From: Achromobacter deleyi
GTDB lineage: Bacteria > Pseudomonadota > Gammaproteobacteria > Burkholderiales > Burkholderiaceae_B
Length of the DNA: 64,000 nt
Assembly (NCBI RefSeq): GCF_016127315.1
Contig: NZ_CP065997.1
Coordinates: 6,696,001 to 6,760,000, forward strand
Direction: 5' to 3'
Shown in pieces: positions 1-10,032 of this stretch. Numbering within the stretch: position 1 is the first letter of the stretch; the number at the start of each line of letters is the position of its first letter. The translations under genes were made by a program, and so were the position numbers. Below the pieces are notes generated by a model that was not told where the DNA came from, searched no databases, and worked only from the letters and a program-made list of their open reading frames with translations.

Positions 1-104
1 TCCGTGGGTGAGCGGAAAAAGGGTGAGTCGGGTCGCCGCGGCCGGCGGATGCCCGCCGCGGTGTGTTGCGAAAAAAGGGGGATTCAGGGTCGGCGGTCGC
101 GGCC
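1..104. other. Gene-free window edge after phnX
   Basis: No supported gene lies here. The stretch follows the phnX stop on the minus strand and holds a G+C palindrome (CCGCGG at 36-41 and again at 56-61, with GGCGG/CCGCC between them) and short A-runs that would be read as U-runs in the phnX transcript. It may contribute to 3' end formation, but no clean stem followed directly by a U-tract is visible. Confidence 0.4.
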
Positions 105-926
105 TCAGGGTCGCTGTCCCGCCGCCAGGCGGGATTCGATATCGGCGATGACGCCGGGCAGGTCGGCCACGGTGTCGATCAGGTAATGCGGCGCGGCGCT
201 CGACAGTTCGCGGCCGGCGCGTTCGCGGGCCGCCTGGCGGCCGTTGTCGTCCAGGCTCAGGTATTCGTCCAGCGTCAGGCCGGCGGCGTTGCCCGACAGC
301 AGCAGGCCGACGGTCCACATGCCGGCGCGGCGGCCTTCCTCGATGCCGGGGGCGGTGTCGTCGACCTTGACGCAGCCGGCCACATCCGTCAGGCCCAGTT
401 CCACCACGTTCTTGAGCGCCATGGCCGGCGCCGGACGGGCGCGCGGCACGTCGTCGCTGGCGACGATGCAATCGGGTTCCAGGCCTTCGCCAGCGGCGCG
501 TTCCACCACGCGGCGCATCACGCTATCCGGGTAGCCGGAGCACGAACCGATCTTCAGGCCGCGCTGGCGCAGCGCGCGCAGCAGCTCGGCCGCGCCGGGA
601 ATGGCGGCAGAGTACTGCGCCACCTTGTCCAGTTGCATCGGCAGGAAGCGCTCGTAGATCGCCGTCACGTCGTCGTCGGTCGGCAGGCGGCCGAATTGGG
701 CCTGGTACTGGTTGGCGATGGCGGGCTCGTCGCACAGCGCGCGGATGTGGTCCCACTTGCCCACGCCCATCGGGCCGCGGGCCTGCTCCAGCGTGACTTC
801 CATGCCGAACTCGGCGAAGGCGTCGACAAACACCTTGGTCGGCGCGAACGAACCGAAGTCGACCAGCGTGCCGGCCCAATCGAAGATCACCGCTTCCAGG
901 CGGACGGGCAGAGTCGAAACAGTCAT
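105..926 (-). CDS. phnX: Phosphonoacetaldehyde hydrolase (phosphonatase)
   Basis: HAD-superfamily enzyme that splits phosphonoacetaldehyde into acetaldehyde and phosphate, the second step of 2-aminoethylphosphonate breakdown after a PhnW transaminase. The 273-residue protein carries the nucleophile motif DWAGT (Asp16), with Ala at the position diagnostic for phosphonatases, and the motif GKWDH whose Lys57 would form the Schiff base with substrate. The late motif [12 protein letters not shown] supplies the magnesium-binding acids. I chose the ATG at 926 because AGGAAG sits just upstream; the longer frame to 1061 runs back into the permease gene. It is the last visible gene of the phosphonate ABC operon. 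No phnW aminotransferase gene is in the window; it could lie to the left. Confidence 0.93.
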   Translation of the reverse strand: MTVSTLPVRLEAVIFDWAGTLVDFGSFAPTKVFVDAFAEFGMEVTLEQARGPMGVGKWDHIRALCDEPAIANQYQAQFGRLPTDDDVTAIYERFLPMQLDKVAQYSAAIPGAAELLRALRQRGLKIGSCSGYPDSVMRRVVERAAGEGLEPDCIVASDDVPRARPAPAMALKNVVELGLTDVAGCVKVDDTAPGIEEGRRAGMWTVGLLLSGNAAGLTLDEYLSLDDNGRQAARERAGRELSSAAPHYLIDTVADLPGVIADIESRLAAGQRP

Positions 927-952
927 GAGGGTCTTCCTTGCAGAATATTCAA

Positions 953-2746
953 TCAAAGGGCCACGGGCCGGCGCCAGGCCTGGCTGCGCGCCACCAGGGC
1001 GCGGCTGGCCAGGTGCAGCAGCAACGCCGCCACCGCCGAGCTGGCCATGATCACGCTGCACATGGCGGCGGCCGGGCCGATGAAGCCGGCGTCATCCATG
1101 TTCAGCACCGCGACGGCGGCCAGCACCGTGGACGGGCTGTACAGGAACACCACGGCCGACACGGTGGTCATGGCGGAAACGAACAGGTAGCGGGCAACGT
1201 CCAGCGCGGCCGGCAGGCACATCGGCAGCGTCACGCGCAGGAAGGTGGTCAGGCGCGGCACCTTGAGCGAGGCCGAGGCGGCCTCGAACTCGGGGTCCAG
1301 CGCATTCAGCGCGGTGGCGGCCGTCAGGTGCGCGCTGGTGTAGAAGTGCACCACCGTGCACAGCACCAGCAGCGGCATGGTGCCGTACAGCACGTTGAGC
1401 GGATTGGCGGCGCCGTTGAAGAAGAAGATGTAGCCCAGGCCCAGCACCAGGCCGGGCACGGCCATCGGCATCAGCGCCAGCATGCCCAGCACGCCGCGCA
1501 GGCCGCGCGACGAGGCGCTGCGGGCCGGCACCTTTTCCATCATCCAGGCGCCCAGGAACACCACCACCGTGCCGATCACCGCGGTGCAGAAGGCCAGTTC
1601 CAGGCTGTTGCGCCAGGCCAGCCAGCCGCCGCCATCCATGTTGTCGAAATCGTACGAACGCAACGACAGCGACAGGTTGTACGGCCACATCTTCACGAAC
1701 GAGGCCCACACCGCCACGCCGATGATCAGCAGCAGGAACCCGGCCATGGCGCCGGCCAGCAGCAGGAAAGCCGCATCGCGCCGGCGGTTGGCGCCGGCCG
1801 CGTAGGGCTGGGCGCGGCCGCTCAGCTGGGCGCCCTGGCGGGCCCGCAGGCGGCGGTCCAGCACGAAGGTCAGCAGCGCCGGCAGCAGCAGCAGGATGCC
1901 GATGGCGGCGCCCTTGGGGAAGTTCTGCTGGCCGACCACCGCCTTGTAGGCTTCCATCGCCAGCACGTTGTAGTCGCCGCCCACCACCTTGGGCACGCCG
2001 AAGTCGGTCACGGTCAGCGTGAACACCACGCAGCAGGCCGAGAACACCGCGTAACGCGTGCCGGGCAGCGTCACCGTCATGAAGGTGCGCAGCGGACCCG
2101 CGCCCATGGCGCGCGCCGCATCGTAGAGGCGGCCATCGGCCAGCGTCAGGCCGGTCAGCAGGATCATCAGCGCATGCGGGAAGGTGTAGAACGCCTCGCC
2201 CACCACGATGCCCCAGAAGCCATAGATGGTGGCGCCACCGAACAGGCCTTTCAGCAGGCCCTGGTTGCCCAGCAGGTAGACCAGCGCGATCCCCGGCAGC
2301 AGCGACGGCGCCAGCAGCGGCAGCAGCGCGATGGTGCGCAACAGGCCTTTGCCGGGAATGCGGCTGCGCGTCAGGGCATAGGCGAAGGCGTAGGCGCACG
2401 GCACCACCAGCATCATGGTGACCACGCCCACGGTCAGGCTGCGCCCGACCATGCTCAGGAAGCCATCGGCGCCGATGATGCCCAGCACCACCGACAGGCC
2501 TGCCCAGTCGCCATTGGCATCGGTGACCGACTTGGCCAGGATGGCCACCAGCGGCAAGGCCAGGAACAGCGCCAGGCCCAGCGCCAGGGCGCCCTGCCCC
2601 AGCGTCAGCCCGAAGGCGCCGACCCAGGCGGGCAGCGGCCGGCGGCCCAATGACGGGGCGACGGGCACGGCGGACGTGTCGGCGGACACGGACATGGCGG
2701 CGGGAACGGGGCTCGAAGCCGGATCAAGCGTAGGCGCGAATCGCAT
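953..2746 (-). CDS. 2-Aminoethylphosphonate-type ABC transporter permease, two-domain
   Basis: Integral membrane component of a phosphonate importer. At 597 residues it is about twice the length of a single permease. It contains two binding-protein-dependent transport modules, each with about six hydrophobic segments (first near residues 45-330, second near 350-590), so one chain can form the whole channel. This fused format is known for the putative 2-aminoethylphosphonate permease family. The start at 2746 has GGAG about nine bases upstream and overlaps the end of the ATPase gene by 23 bases; Met18 (2695) is an alternative without a clear ribosome binding site. Substrate assignment rests on the neighbouring phnX. 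No periplasmic binding protein gene is visible. Confidence 0.85.
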   Translation of the reverse strand: MRFAPTLDPASSPVPAAMSVSADTSAVPVAPSLGRRPLPAWVGAFGLTLGQGALALGLALFLALPLVAILAKSVTDANGDWAGLSVVLGIIGADGFLSMVGRSLTVGVVTMMLVVPCAYAFAYALTRSRIPGKGLLRTIALLPLLAPSLLPGIALVYLLGNQGLLKGLFGGATIYGFWGIVVGEAFYTFPHALMILLTGLTLADGRLYDAARAMGAGPLRTFMTVTLPGTRYAVFSACCVVFTLTVTDFGVPKVVGGDYNVLAMEAYKAVVGQQNFPKGAAIGILLLLPALLTFVLDRRLRARQGAQLSGRAQPYAAGANRRRDAAFLLLAGAMAGFLLLIIGVAVWASFVKMWPYNLSLSLRSYDFDNMDGGGWLAWRNSLELAFCTAVIGTVVVFLGAWMMEKVPARSASSRGLRGVLGMLALMPMAVPGLVLGLGYIFFFNGAANPLNVLYGTMPLLVLCTVVHFYTSAHLTAATALNALDPEFEAASASLKVPRLTTFLRVTLPMCLPAALDVARYLFVSAMTTVSAVVFLYSPSTVLAAVAVLNMDDAGFIGPAAAMCSVIMASSAVAALLLHLASRALVARSQAWRRPVAL

Positions 2747-3854
2747 GGCGCGGCAGCTCCACCCAGCAACGGCTGGCAGCGTGAGGGCCCAGCAGGGCGT
2801 CTCCGGTTTCGGGGGACACGATCGAGTGCACGGTGGCGCCGGGCACGCCTTCCAGGCGCAGCGCCAGGCGGTAGCCGCGGCCCAGGAACACGCCGTCCAG
2901 CACGTCGGCCAGCATGCTGTTGGGTTGCTCCGGACGCGCCACGCTCACGCGCACCGCCTCGGGCCGCACGAACAGCTTGCCGACGTTGCGCTCCAGCGCC
3001 TCGTCCACCGCCAGTTCCTGGCGGCCGACACGGGCGCGGTGCGCGTCGATGCGCTCGAACGGCAGCCAGTTGGCCTCGCCGACGAAATCGGCGATGAAGG
3101 CCGAGCCCGGCTGGCGATACAGCTCGCGCGGGGTGCCGAATTGCTCGATGACGCCGCCGTTCATGACCGCGATGCGGTCGGCCATGACCATGGCCTCTTC
3201 CTGGTCGTGCGTCACCATCAGCGTGGTGATCGACAGGCGCTTCTGCAGCGCGCGTAGCTCGATGCGCAGGTGTTCACGCACGCGGGCGTCCAGCGCCGAC
3301 ATCGGCTCGTCCAGCAGCAGCAGGGACGGCGACGGCGCCAGCGCGCGGGCCAGGGCGACGCGCTGCTGCTGGCCGCCGGAGATCTGTCCCGGATATTTAT
3401 GGGAAGCGCCGGCCAGGCCCACCAGCGTCAGCATTTCCTCGACCCGGTCGGCCACGTGCTTGCGATGGGCGCGCTTGCCGCTCAGGCCGTAGGCCACGTT
3501 CTGGGCCACGGTCAGGTTGGGAAACAGCGCGTAGGACTGGAACAGGATGCCGTAGTCGCGCTCCTGCGGCTCGGCGTGGGAGATGTCGCGGCCCGACAGC
3601 AGAATGGTGCCGCTGTCCTGGCGCTCGAGCCCGGCGATGGCGCGCAGCAGCGTGGTCTTGCCGCAGCCCGAAGGGCCCAGCAGGCACACCAGTTCACCGG
3701 CGCGGATATCCAGCGACACATCCGACAACGCCGTGTGGCTGCCAAAGCGCTTGACGAGATTGCTGACCGAAAGAAAGCCCCCGCGCTGCGCTCCGGGCGG
3801 GGGCGAAGCGCCCGTCGGAACTGTATTGGTATCGCGTTGGAGCTGTTGGGCCAT
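2724..3854 (-). CDS. ABC transporter ATP-binding protein, 2-aminoethylphosphonate type
   Basis: Cytoplasmic ATPase that powers the adjacent permease. The 376-residue protein has Walker A GPSGCGKTT (residues 60-68), the Q-loop in LFQSYALFP, the signature SGGQQQR (159-165), Walker B LLLLDEP (178-184) and the switch histidine in VTHDQEEA. A C-terminal TOBE-like extension after about residue 250 is typical of the PotA/FbpC/phosphonate group. It is the first gene of the operon, facing the LysR regulator across about 150 bases, and its end overlaps the permease start, which suggests translational coupling. Confidence 0.88.
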   Translation of the reverse strand: MAQQLQRDTNTVPTGASPPPGAQRGGFLSVSNLVKRFGSHTALSDVSLDIRAGELVCLLGPSGCGKTTLLRAIAGLERQDSGTILLSGRDISHAEPQERDYGILFQSYALFPNLTVAQNVAYGLSGKRAHRKHVADRVEEMLTLVGLAGASHKYPGQISGGQQQRVALARALAPSPSLLLLDEPMSALDARVREHLRIELRALQKRLSITTLMVTHDQEEAMVMADRIAVMNGGVIEQFGTPRELYRQPGSAFIADFVGEANWLPFERIDAHRARVGRQELAVDEALERNVGKLFVRPEAVRVSVARPEQPNSMLADVLDGVFLGRGYRLALRLEGVPGATVHSIVSPETGDALLGPHAASRCWVELPRHAIRAYA

Positions 3855-4002
3855 GGGGCCTCCGGTCTGGGAACGAAGGCAGTATGGAAGGCGCGTATTG
3901 AGTGTTTATGACACTTCGCGCAAATGCAGTAATAAAAACATCAAATTATTTTGGTGTACTGGCGGTCTTGCGCATTGCGTCCATTTACAGGCCCCGTACA
4001 CC
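3855..4002. promoter_or_regulatory. Divergent promoter region, phosphonate operon and LysR gene
   Basis: The 148 bases between the ATPase start and the LysR start are markedly A+T-rich around 3900-3960 compared with the flanking genes. This is the expected place for both promoters and the LysR-type operator. I do not see a convincing -35/-10 pair or a clear T-N11-A palindrome, so no exact site is assigned. Confidence 0.45.
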
Positions 4003-4866
4003 GTGCTCGTCGCCGAACTCAAATCCTTCTATGCCGTGGCTCGCTGCGGCACCGTCACCAAGGCCGCCGCCCAGCTGGGCGTGAGCCAGCCCACGGTGAC
4101 GGGGCAATTGCGCCAGTTGGAGTCGCGTTACGGCGTCGAGCTGTTCCACCGCCAGGGCCGCGGCATGCGGCTGTCGGACGCCGGGCACAGCCTGATGCCG
4201 ATGGTGGAAAAGCTGGTGCAGCAGGAAACCGAGATCGATTTCCGGCTGCGCGACGCCAGCGATCTGCGCGAGGGCAACCTGCGCATCGGCGCCACCGGCC
4301 CGTACTACATCATGGACACGGTGCGCCGCTACAACCAGCTCTACCCCGGCATCGACCTGACCGTGGCCATCGGCAACTCGCAAAGCATGCTGCAGGCGCT
4401 GCATGACTATCGCATCGAGATTGCCACGTCCTCGTTTCTGATGGATGACAAGCATTTGTACCGCCGCATGATCGCGGCCGACCCGATCCGCGTGGTGACG
4501 CATCGCGACCACCCGCTGGCGCGGCGCGGCAAGGTGGCGCTGGCGGACCTGGCCGACCACGCGCTGCTGCTGCGCGAGCCCGGCTCGATGACGCGCCAGC
4601 TGACCGAAGAGGCGTTGCAGGCGGCCGGCGTATCCGTGCGGCGCACCCTGGAAATCGGCAGCCGCGAGTCGATCCGCCAGGCGATCCTGTGCGAACTGGG
4701 CATCAGCCTGATCCCGTCGCGTGAAATCCCGTCCCATCCCGAACTGGCGGCCCTGGACATCGAGGGCGCCGACGTCGTGATGCATGAATACCTGTACTGC
4801 CTGCGCGAGCGCCAACCGGTGCAACTCATCGCGCGCTTTCTGGAGATGGCGCCGGCAGCCGGATGA
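4003..4866 (+). CDS. LysR-family regulator of the phosphonate genes
   Basis: Transcription regulator with an N-terminal winged helix-turn-helix (FYAVARCGTVTKAAAQLG, then SQPTVTGQLRQLE) and a periplasmic-binding-like effector domain from about residue 90. I place the start at the GTG at 4003, giving 287 residues, the usual LysR length. The frame is open for another 420 bases upstream, but that part overlaps the ATPase gene antisense and lacks family similarity. It is divergent from the ABC/phnX operon and 51 bases ahead of the HD-domain gene in the same direction, so it probably controls phosphonate uptake and use, and may sense a phosphonate intermediate. Target and ligand are inference. Confidence 0.82.
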   Translation: MLVAELKSFYAVARCGTVTKAAAQLGVSQPTVTGQLRQLESRYGVELFHRQGRGMRLSDAGHSLMPMVEKLVQQETEIDFRLRDASDLREGNLRIGATGPYYIMDTVRRYNQLYPGIDLTVAIGNSQSMLQALHDYRIEIATSSFLMDDKHLYRRMIAADPIRVVTHRDHPLARRGKVALADLADHALLLREPGSMTRQLTEEALQAAGVSVRRTLEIGSRESIRQAILCELGISLIPSREIPSHPELAALDIEGADVVMHEYLYCLRERQPVQLIARFLEMAPAAG

Positions 4867-4917
4867 TCCTCGGATCACTGCCCGCCTCTTCCCCTTGCGG
4901 CCACTCAGGAGACAACC

Positions 4918-5487
4918 ATGGCCTTGACCTTGCAGGATATCGAACAGCTTTTCCTGGAACGCGGGCACCGTTCCTACCATGGCGAATCCGTCAGCCACCT
5001 GCGGCACGCGCTGCAGACCGCGGCGCTGGCCGAACGCCACGGCGCCAATGCCCAATTGATCACCGCCTGCCTGCTGCACGACCTGGGCCACCTGATCGCG
5101 GACCATCCGGACACGCCCACCCTGCGCGGCATCGACGACAAGCACCAGTACTTCGTGCTGCCGTTCCTGCGCGGGTTGTTCAGTTCGGCGGTGCTGGATC
5201 CGATCCGGCTGCACGTGGAGGCGAAACGCTACCTCTGCTACGTGGAGCCGCAGTATGAAGCGTCGCTTTCGGCGGATTCGAAGCGCAGCCTGGCGCTTCA
5301 GGGGGGCAGCTTCGATGCGGGCCAGGCGGTGGATTTCGCCAGCATGCCGGGCGCGCCGGATGCGATCCGCCTGAGGCGCTGGGACGACATGGCCAAGGTG
5401 CCGGGTCTGGCCACGCCGCCGCTGGACCATTTCCTGGAGATCGCCGAAAGCGTCTCCGGGCGGGTCAAGCTGGCGGCGGTCTGGTAA
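4918..5487 (+). CDS. PhnZ-like HD-domain phosphonate oxygenase (phosphonate-operon HD protein)
   Basis: HD-superfamily protein of 189 residues of the kind encoded in phosphonate operons. It carries the HD core LLHDLGH (His54-Asp55). PhnZ is a mixed-valent diiron oxygenase that cleaves 2-amino-1-hydroxyethylphosphonate to glycine and phosphate. As I recall the PhnZ structure, its iron ligands and the Tyr-x2-Glu lid pair have counterparts here: Tyr20, Glu23, His30, His54, Asp55, His76, His99 and Asp156 or Asp157. That fits an active oxygenase rather than a plain phosphohydrolase. The PhnY hydroxylase that would supply its substrate is not in the window. The ATG at 4918 follows CAGGAGACAACC, a good ribosome binding site. 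Confidence 0.75.
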   Translation: MALTLQDIEQLFLERGHRSYHGESVSHLRHALQTAALAERHGANAQLITACLLHDLGHLIADHPDTPTLRGIDDKHQYFVLPFLRGLFSSAVLDPIRLHVEAKRYLCYVEPQYEASLSADSKRSLALQGGSFDAGQAVDFASMPGAPDAIRLRRWDDMAKVPGLATPPLDHFLEIAESVSGRVKLAAVW

Positions 5488-5504
5488 CACCGCGAAGGGC
5501 GTCA

Positions 5505-5524
5505 GGCCTGGCTTCGGCCAGGCC
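5505..5524. other. GC hairpin with UUCG-type loop between convergent genes
   Basis: A perfect 8-bp stem (GGCCTGGC/GCCAGGCC) closed by a TTCG tetraloop sits between the HD-protein stop and the sseA stop. It is stable on both strands and probably marks the ends of both transcripts, but no T-tract follows, so it is not a canonical intrinsic terminator. Confidence 0.5.
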
Positions 5525-5536
5525 CCTGCCGCGCGC

Positions 5537-6388
5537 TCATTCGCCCTTGGCCACCGGCCGGGACGGATCGCTGCACCACTCGCTCCACGAGCCCGGGTAG
5601 AGGCGCGAGCCGGCCAGGCCGGCGATTTCCATCGACAGCAGGTTGTGGCAGGCGGTGATGCCCGAGCCGCACTGGTGCACGATGGCCGCGGGGTCGCGGC
5701 CGTCCAGCAGCGTGGTGAATTCCTCGCGCAACTGCGCCGCGTCCTTGAAGCGGCCGTCGGCCTGCAGGTTCTGGCCGTTCGGGCGGTTCAGCGCGCCCGG
5801 AATGTGGCCGGCCACCGGATCCATCGGCTCGACCTCGCCGCGATAGCGGTTGGCCGCCCGCGCGTCGATCACGGTGAAGGCCGGACGGGCGATGTTGTCC
5901 AGCACCGCCTGCACGTCGACGCTGCCGACCCGCGGCGCGGCCGGCGTCACTGGCGCGCCGGCCCACACCGGCGCGGCCGCCTCGGTGGAGGTCGGCAGCC
6001 CGGCGGCCTGCCAGGCCTGCCAGCCGCCGTCGAGCACGGCGACGCGGTCGTGGCCCAGCCAGCGCAGCATCCACCACAGGTGCGCGGCGTACATGCCGCC
6101 GCTGGCGTCGTAGGCCACCACCAGGGTTTGCGGCGTGACGCCGTGCGCCGCCATCAACGCGCCGAACTGGCCGCGATCGGGCAACGGATGGCGGCCGTTC
6201 CTGCCGGTCCGGGGGGCGGCCAGCTCGGTTTCGTGGTCGAGGTAGCGGGCGCCGGGGATGTGGCCCGCGGCGTAGGCGTCACGGCCGGCCGCGTGGTTGG
6301 TCAGGTCGTGGCGCACGTCGAACACGCGCACGTCCGCCGCGCCCAGGTGCGTGGCCAGGTCGGCCGCGGAAATCAGGGTCATGCTCAT
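5537..6388 (-). CDS. sseA: 3-Mercaptopyruvate/thiosulfate sulfurtransferase
   Basis: Two-domain rhodanese that moves sulfur from 3-mercaptopyruvate to thiols or cyanide. The 283-residue chain has an inactive N-terminal rhodanese domain (about 5-130) and a catalytic C-terminal one (about 155-280). The active loop CGSGITA starts at Cys240; the CGSG[IV]TA loop marks mercaptopyruvate sulfurtransferases rather than thiosulfate rhodaneses. The ATG at 6388 follows AGAGGAG with eight bases spacing. It lies 36 bases downstream of the DMT transporter gene and is probably cotranscribed with it. Confidence 0.9.
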   Translation of the reverse strand: MSMTLISAADLATHLGAADVRVFDVRHDLTNHAAGRDAYAAGHIPGARYLDHETELAAPRTGRNGRHPLPDRGQFGALMAAHGVTPQTLVVAYDASGGMYAAHLWWMLRWLGHDRVAVLDGGWQAWQAAGLPTSTEAAAPVWAGAPVTPAAPRVGSVDVQAVLDNIARPAFTVIDARAANRYRGEVEPMDPVAGHIPGALNRPNGQNLQADGRFKDAAQLREEFTTLLDGRDPAAIVHQCGSGITACHNLLSMEIAGLAGSRLYPGSWSEWCSDPSRPVAKGE

Positions 6389-6424
6389 CGGGAAAACTCC
6401 TCTGATGGGATCGGGTTCGCGCGG

Positions 6425-7279
6425 TCAGACCGGCTTGGGATCGCGCAGGGTGCGCCAGACCGACAGCAGGCCCGCCGAGATGATCAGGCCCATGCCGGCC
6501 CAGGCCAGGCCGTCCAGGGTATCGCCCCAGAAGCCCATGCCGAGCAGGGCCGCGAAGATGATCGTGCTGTACTGCAGGGCCGCGGTCAGCAGCGCCGACC
6601 CCAGGCCGAACGCCCGCGTCATGGCCAGTTGGCCGAACAGGCCGGTCACGCCCACGCCCAGCAGGGAGCTGTAGCCGGTCCAGTCCGCGTGGCCCCAGCC
6701 CTCGAAGCCCAGGCCGGCGAAGCTGGACGCGCACACCGCCACCGAAAAGAACAGCACCGTGCGCCATTCCGGCTCGCCGATGCGGCCCAGCTGGCGGATC
6801 TGCATCATGGCGATCGCCGACATGGCGCCCGCCCCCAGGCCCAGCAAGGCGGCCAGCCACTGGTCTTCGTTGATGCTGGGCCGCAACACGGCGATCACGC
6901 CCAAAAAGCCCAGGGCCACGGCGGCGATCCGCACCGGGTCGCGCTGCGCCCCGCCCCACCCCAGCATCCAGCAGGCGATGAACAGCGGCGCCGTGTAGTT
7001 CAGGCTGGTGGCGGTGGCCAGCGGCAGATGGGAAATGGCGAAGAAACCGAGCCACATCGAGGTGACGCCGGACAGGTTGCGCCACAGGTGCAGCTTCCAG
7101 CTGGTGGGCACGATGGACTGGCGCCCGGCGCGCGCCCACAGCAGCAACAGCACCGCGGACGGCAGGCCACGGAACAGCACCACTTGCGGCAACGACGCGC
7201 CGTGCTCGGTGCCCAGCTTCACGAACGACCCCATGATGGCGAACATGGCGGACGCCAGCAACATCCAAAGTGCCTGCAT
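6425..7279 (-). CDS. EamA/DMT-family membrane transporter
   Basis: Drug/metabolite transporter superfamily protein of 284 residues with about ten hydrophobic segments arranged as two EamA repeats (roughly 5-135 and 150-280). Members export amino acids, nucleotides or other metabolites; the substrate cannot be told from sequence. It is divergent from htpX and upstream of sseA, separated by 36 bases. The pairing with a sulfurtransferase could hint at sulfur metabolite export, but that is speculation. Confidence 0.82.
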   Translation of the reverse strand: MQALWMLLASAMFAIMGSFVKLGTEHGASLPQVVLFRGLPSAVLLLLWARAGRQSIVPTSWKLHLWRNLSGVTSMWLGFFAISHLPLATATSLNYTAPLFIACWMLGWGGAQRDPVRIAAVALGFLGVIAVLRPSINEDQWLAALLGLGAGAMSAIAMMQIRQLGRIGEPEWRTVLFFSVAVCASSFAGLGFEGWGHADWTGYSSLLGVGVTGLFGQLAMTRAFGLGSALLTAALQYSTIIFAALLGMGFWGDTLDGLAWAGMGLIISAGLLSVWRTLRDPKPV

Positions 7280-7332
7280 TTTGGGGGTTTGCGCTCAGGT
7301 GAAAGTGAGGGGGAAATAGGGGAAAGCGATAC

Positions 7333-7338
7333 TATACT
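7333..7338 (+). promoter_or_regulatory. Possible -10 element upstream of htpX
   Basis: TATACT lies 98 bases before the htpX start in the gap between two divergent genes. No good -35 hexamer stands 16-18 bases upstream and no clear sigma-32 site is seen, so the call rests on the hexamer alone. Confidence 0.3.
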
Positions 7339-7435
7339 CTCGGTCACCGGGAGCGGCGCCGGCAGTCGGGGAACTGCCATGCCGCGGCACAGTCCAATCC
7401 CGCACAAGTCCCGCTCGCTGAGGAACAAAAAAAGC

Positions 7436-8317
7436 ATGAAACGCATCATCCTTTTCGTCATTACCAACCTGGCCGTCATGCTGGTGCTGTCGGCCACGCT
7501 GCGCATCCTGGGCGTAGACCGCTACCTGACCGCCAACGGCCTGAACCTGCAGGCGCTGCTGATCTTCTCGGTGGTGGTCGGCTTCACCGGCGCCATCATC
7601 TCGCTGCTGATCAGCAAGCCGATGGCCAAATGGAGCACCGGCGCCCAGGTGCTGGACCCGAACGCGCCGCGCAACCAGCGCGAGGCCTGGCTGCTGGACA
7701 CCGTCCACCAGCTCGCCGACCGCGCCGGCATCGGCCGCCCTGAGGTCGCCATCTACGACGGCGCGCCCAACGCGTTCGCCACCGGCGCCTTCAAGAACGA
7801 CTCGCTGGTGGCGGTGTCGACCGGCCTGCTCGAGAGCATGAGCGAAGAGGAAGTCGCCGCGGTGCTGGCCCACGAAGTGGCCCACATCGCCAACGGCGAC
7901 ATGATCACGCTGACCCTGATCCAGGGCGTGGTCAACACCTTCGTGGTGTTCCTGGCGCGCGTGGTCGGCTACTTCATCGACCGCGTGGTGTTCAAGAACG
8001 AACGCGGCCTCGGCCCGGGCTACATGGTCACCGTGATCGTCTGTGAGATCATTTTCGGCATCCTGGCCTCGATCATCGTGGCCTGGTTCTCGCGCCAGCG
8101 CGAGTACCGCGCCGACGCCGGCTCGGCCCACCTGATGGGCGCCCGCGAACCCATGATCCGCGCCCTGGCCCGCCTCGGCGGCCTGGAACCGGGCGAGCTG
8201 CCCAAGTCGTTCGAAGCCTCCGGCATCACCGGCAAGGGCGGCCTGGCGGCCATGTTCGCCTCGCACCCGCCGATCCCGGCCCGCATCGCCGCGCTGCAGA
8301 ACGCCCGCGTGATCTGA
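7436..8317 (+). CDS. htpX: Membrane zinc protease HtpX
   Basis: Inner-membrane M48 metalloprotease that degrades misfolded membrane proteins together with FtsH. The protein is 293 residues, the same length as the E. coli enzyme. It has two N-terminal membrane segments (about 5-22 and 38-58), the zinc motif HEVAH (146-150), further hydrophobic segments near 158-175 and 195-215, and the downstream zinc ligand in the [10 protein letters not shown] region. The ATG at 7436 is preceded by GAGGAAC; the frame stays open far upstream, but that part is antisense to sseA and the DMT gene and is not coding. A bidirectional terminator follows. Confidence 0.95.
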   Translation: MKRIILFVITNLAVMLVLSATLRILGVDRYLTANGLNLQALLIFSVVVGFTGAIISLLISKPMAKWSTGAQVLDPNAPRNQREAWLLDTVHQLADRAGIGRPEVAIYDGAPNAFATGAFKNDSLVAVSTGLLESMSEEEVAAVLAHEVAHIANGDMITLTLIQGVVNTFVVFLARVVGYFIDRVVFKNERGLGPGYMVTVIVCEIIFGILASIIVAWFSRQREYRADAGSAHLMGAREPMIRALARLGGLEPGELPKSFEASGITGKGGLAAMFASHPPIPARIAALQNARVI

Positions 8318-8349
8318 TCCCGGCAAAAGGCCCGTTGGAAAAGCCCCTC

Positions 8350-8410
8350 ACGCCGCGCCCTCGGCTTGCTGCCCCGCCGAGGGGGACGTTTTCATCTTGA
8401 GGCGGGCCGG
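8350..8410. repeat. Intergenic GC-rich repeat, copy 1
   Basis: This stretch after htpX contains the string GGCTTGCTGCCCCGCCGAGG (8363-8382), followed by a GAGGCGGGCCGGC block. A related arrangement occurs at 11700-11775 after the Na/phosphate transporter gene. Both copies lie just downstream of a stop codon and contain short inverted CCCC/GGGG arms, so they look like members of a dispersed intergenic repeat family. Confidence 0.5.
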
Positions 8411-8415
8411 CAATG

Positions 8416-8447
8416 AAAAAGCCCCTTGAGCGATCAAGGGGCTTTTT
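8416..8447. terminator. Bidirectional intrinsic terminator between htpX and sdaA
   Basis: A 14-bp stem AAAAAGCCCCTTGA / TCAAGGGGCTTTTT with loop GCGA sits between the two convergent genes. It has T-runs on both strands, so it can stop transcription from either side. Confidence 0.88.
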
Positions 8448-8465
8448 GTTTGGGACGGGCCCGCC

Positions 8466-9857
<1,392 letters not shown>

Positions 9858-10032
9858 CGGAAATCCCCTGCATCCAAGAATGATCCGGCAATGATACGCG
9901 CAAGGTCCGGCCGTGCGCAGCAAAGCCCCGCGGGGCGTATGCTGTATTCCAGGCACGGGTTTCCCCGCCCGCCCCGGCATGCGATCATTACAGAATTATT
10001 TCTTGTCATAAAAAGAATGGAACTGCCCCAGG

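Noticed and set aside
36..61. Palindrome CCGCGG...CCGCGG as phnX terminator
   Set aside because: The arms do not form one clean stem next to a U-tract, so it was left as part of an unassigned edge region.
938..2653. 571-residue plus-strand frame, Gln/His/Arg-rich
   Set aside because: Antisense to the ABC permease, with shadow composition typical of the complement of a high-G+C gene.
7309..7340. Sigma-32 heat-shock promoter before htpX
   Set aside because: No CTTGAA / CCCCAT pair at suitable spacing; only an isolated TATACT was kept.
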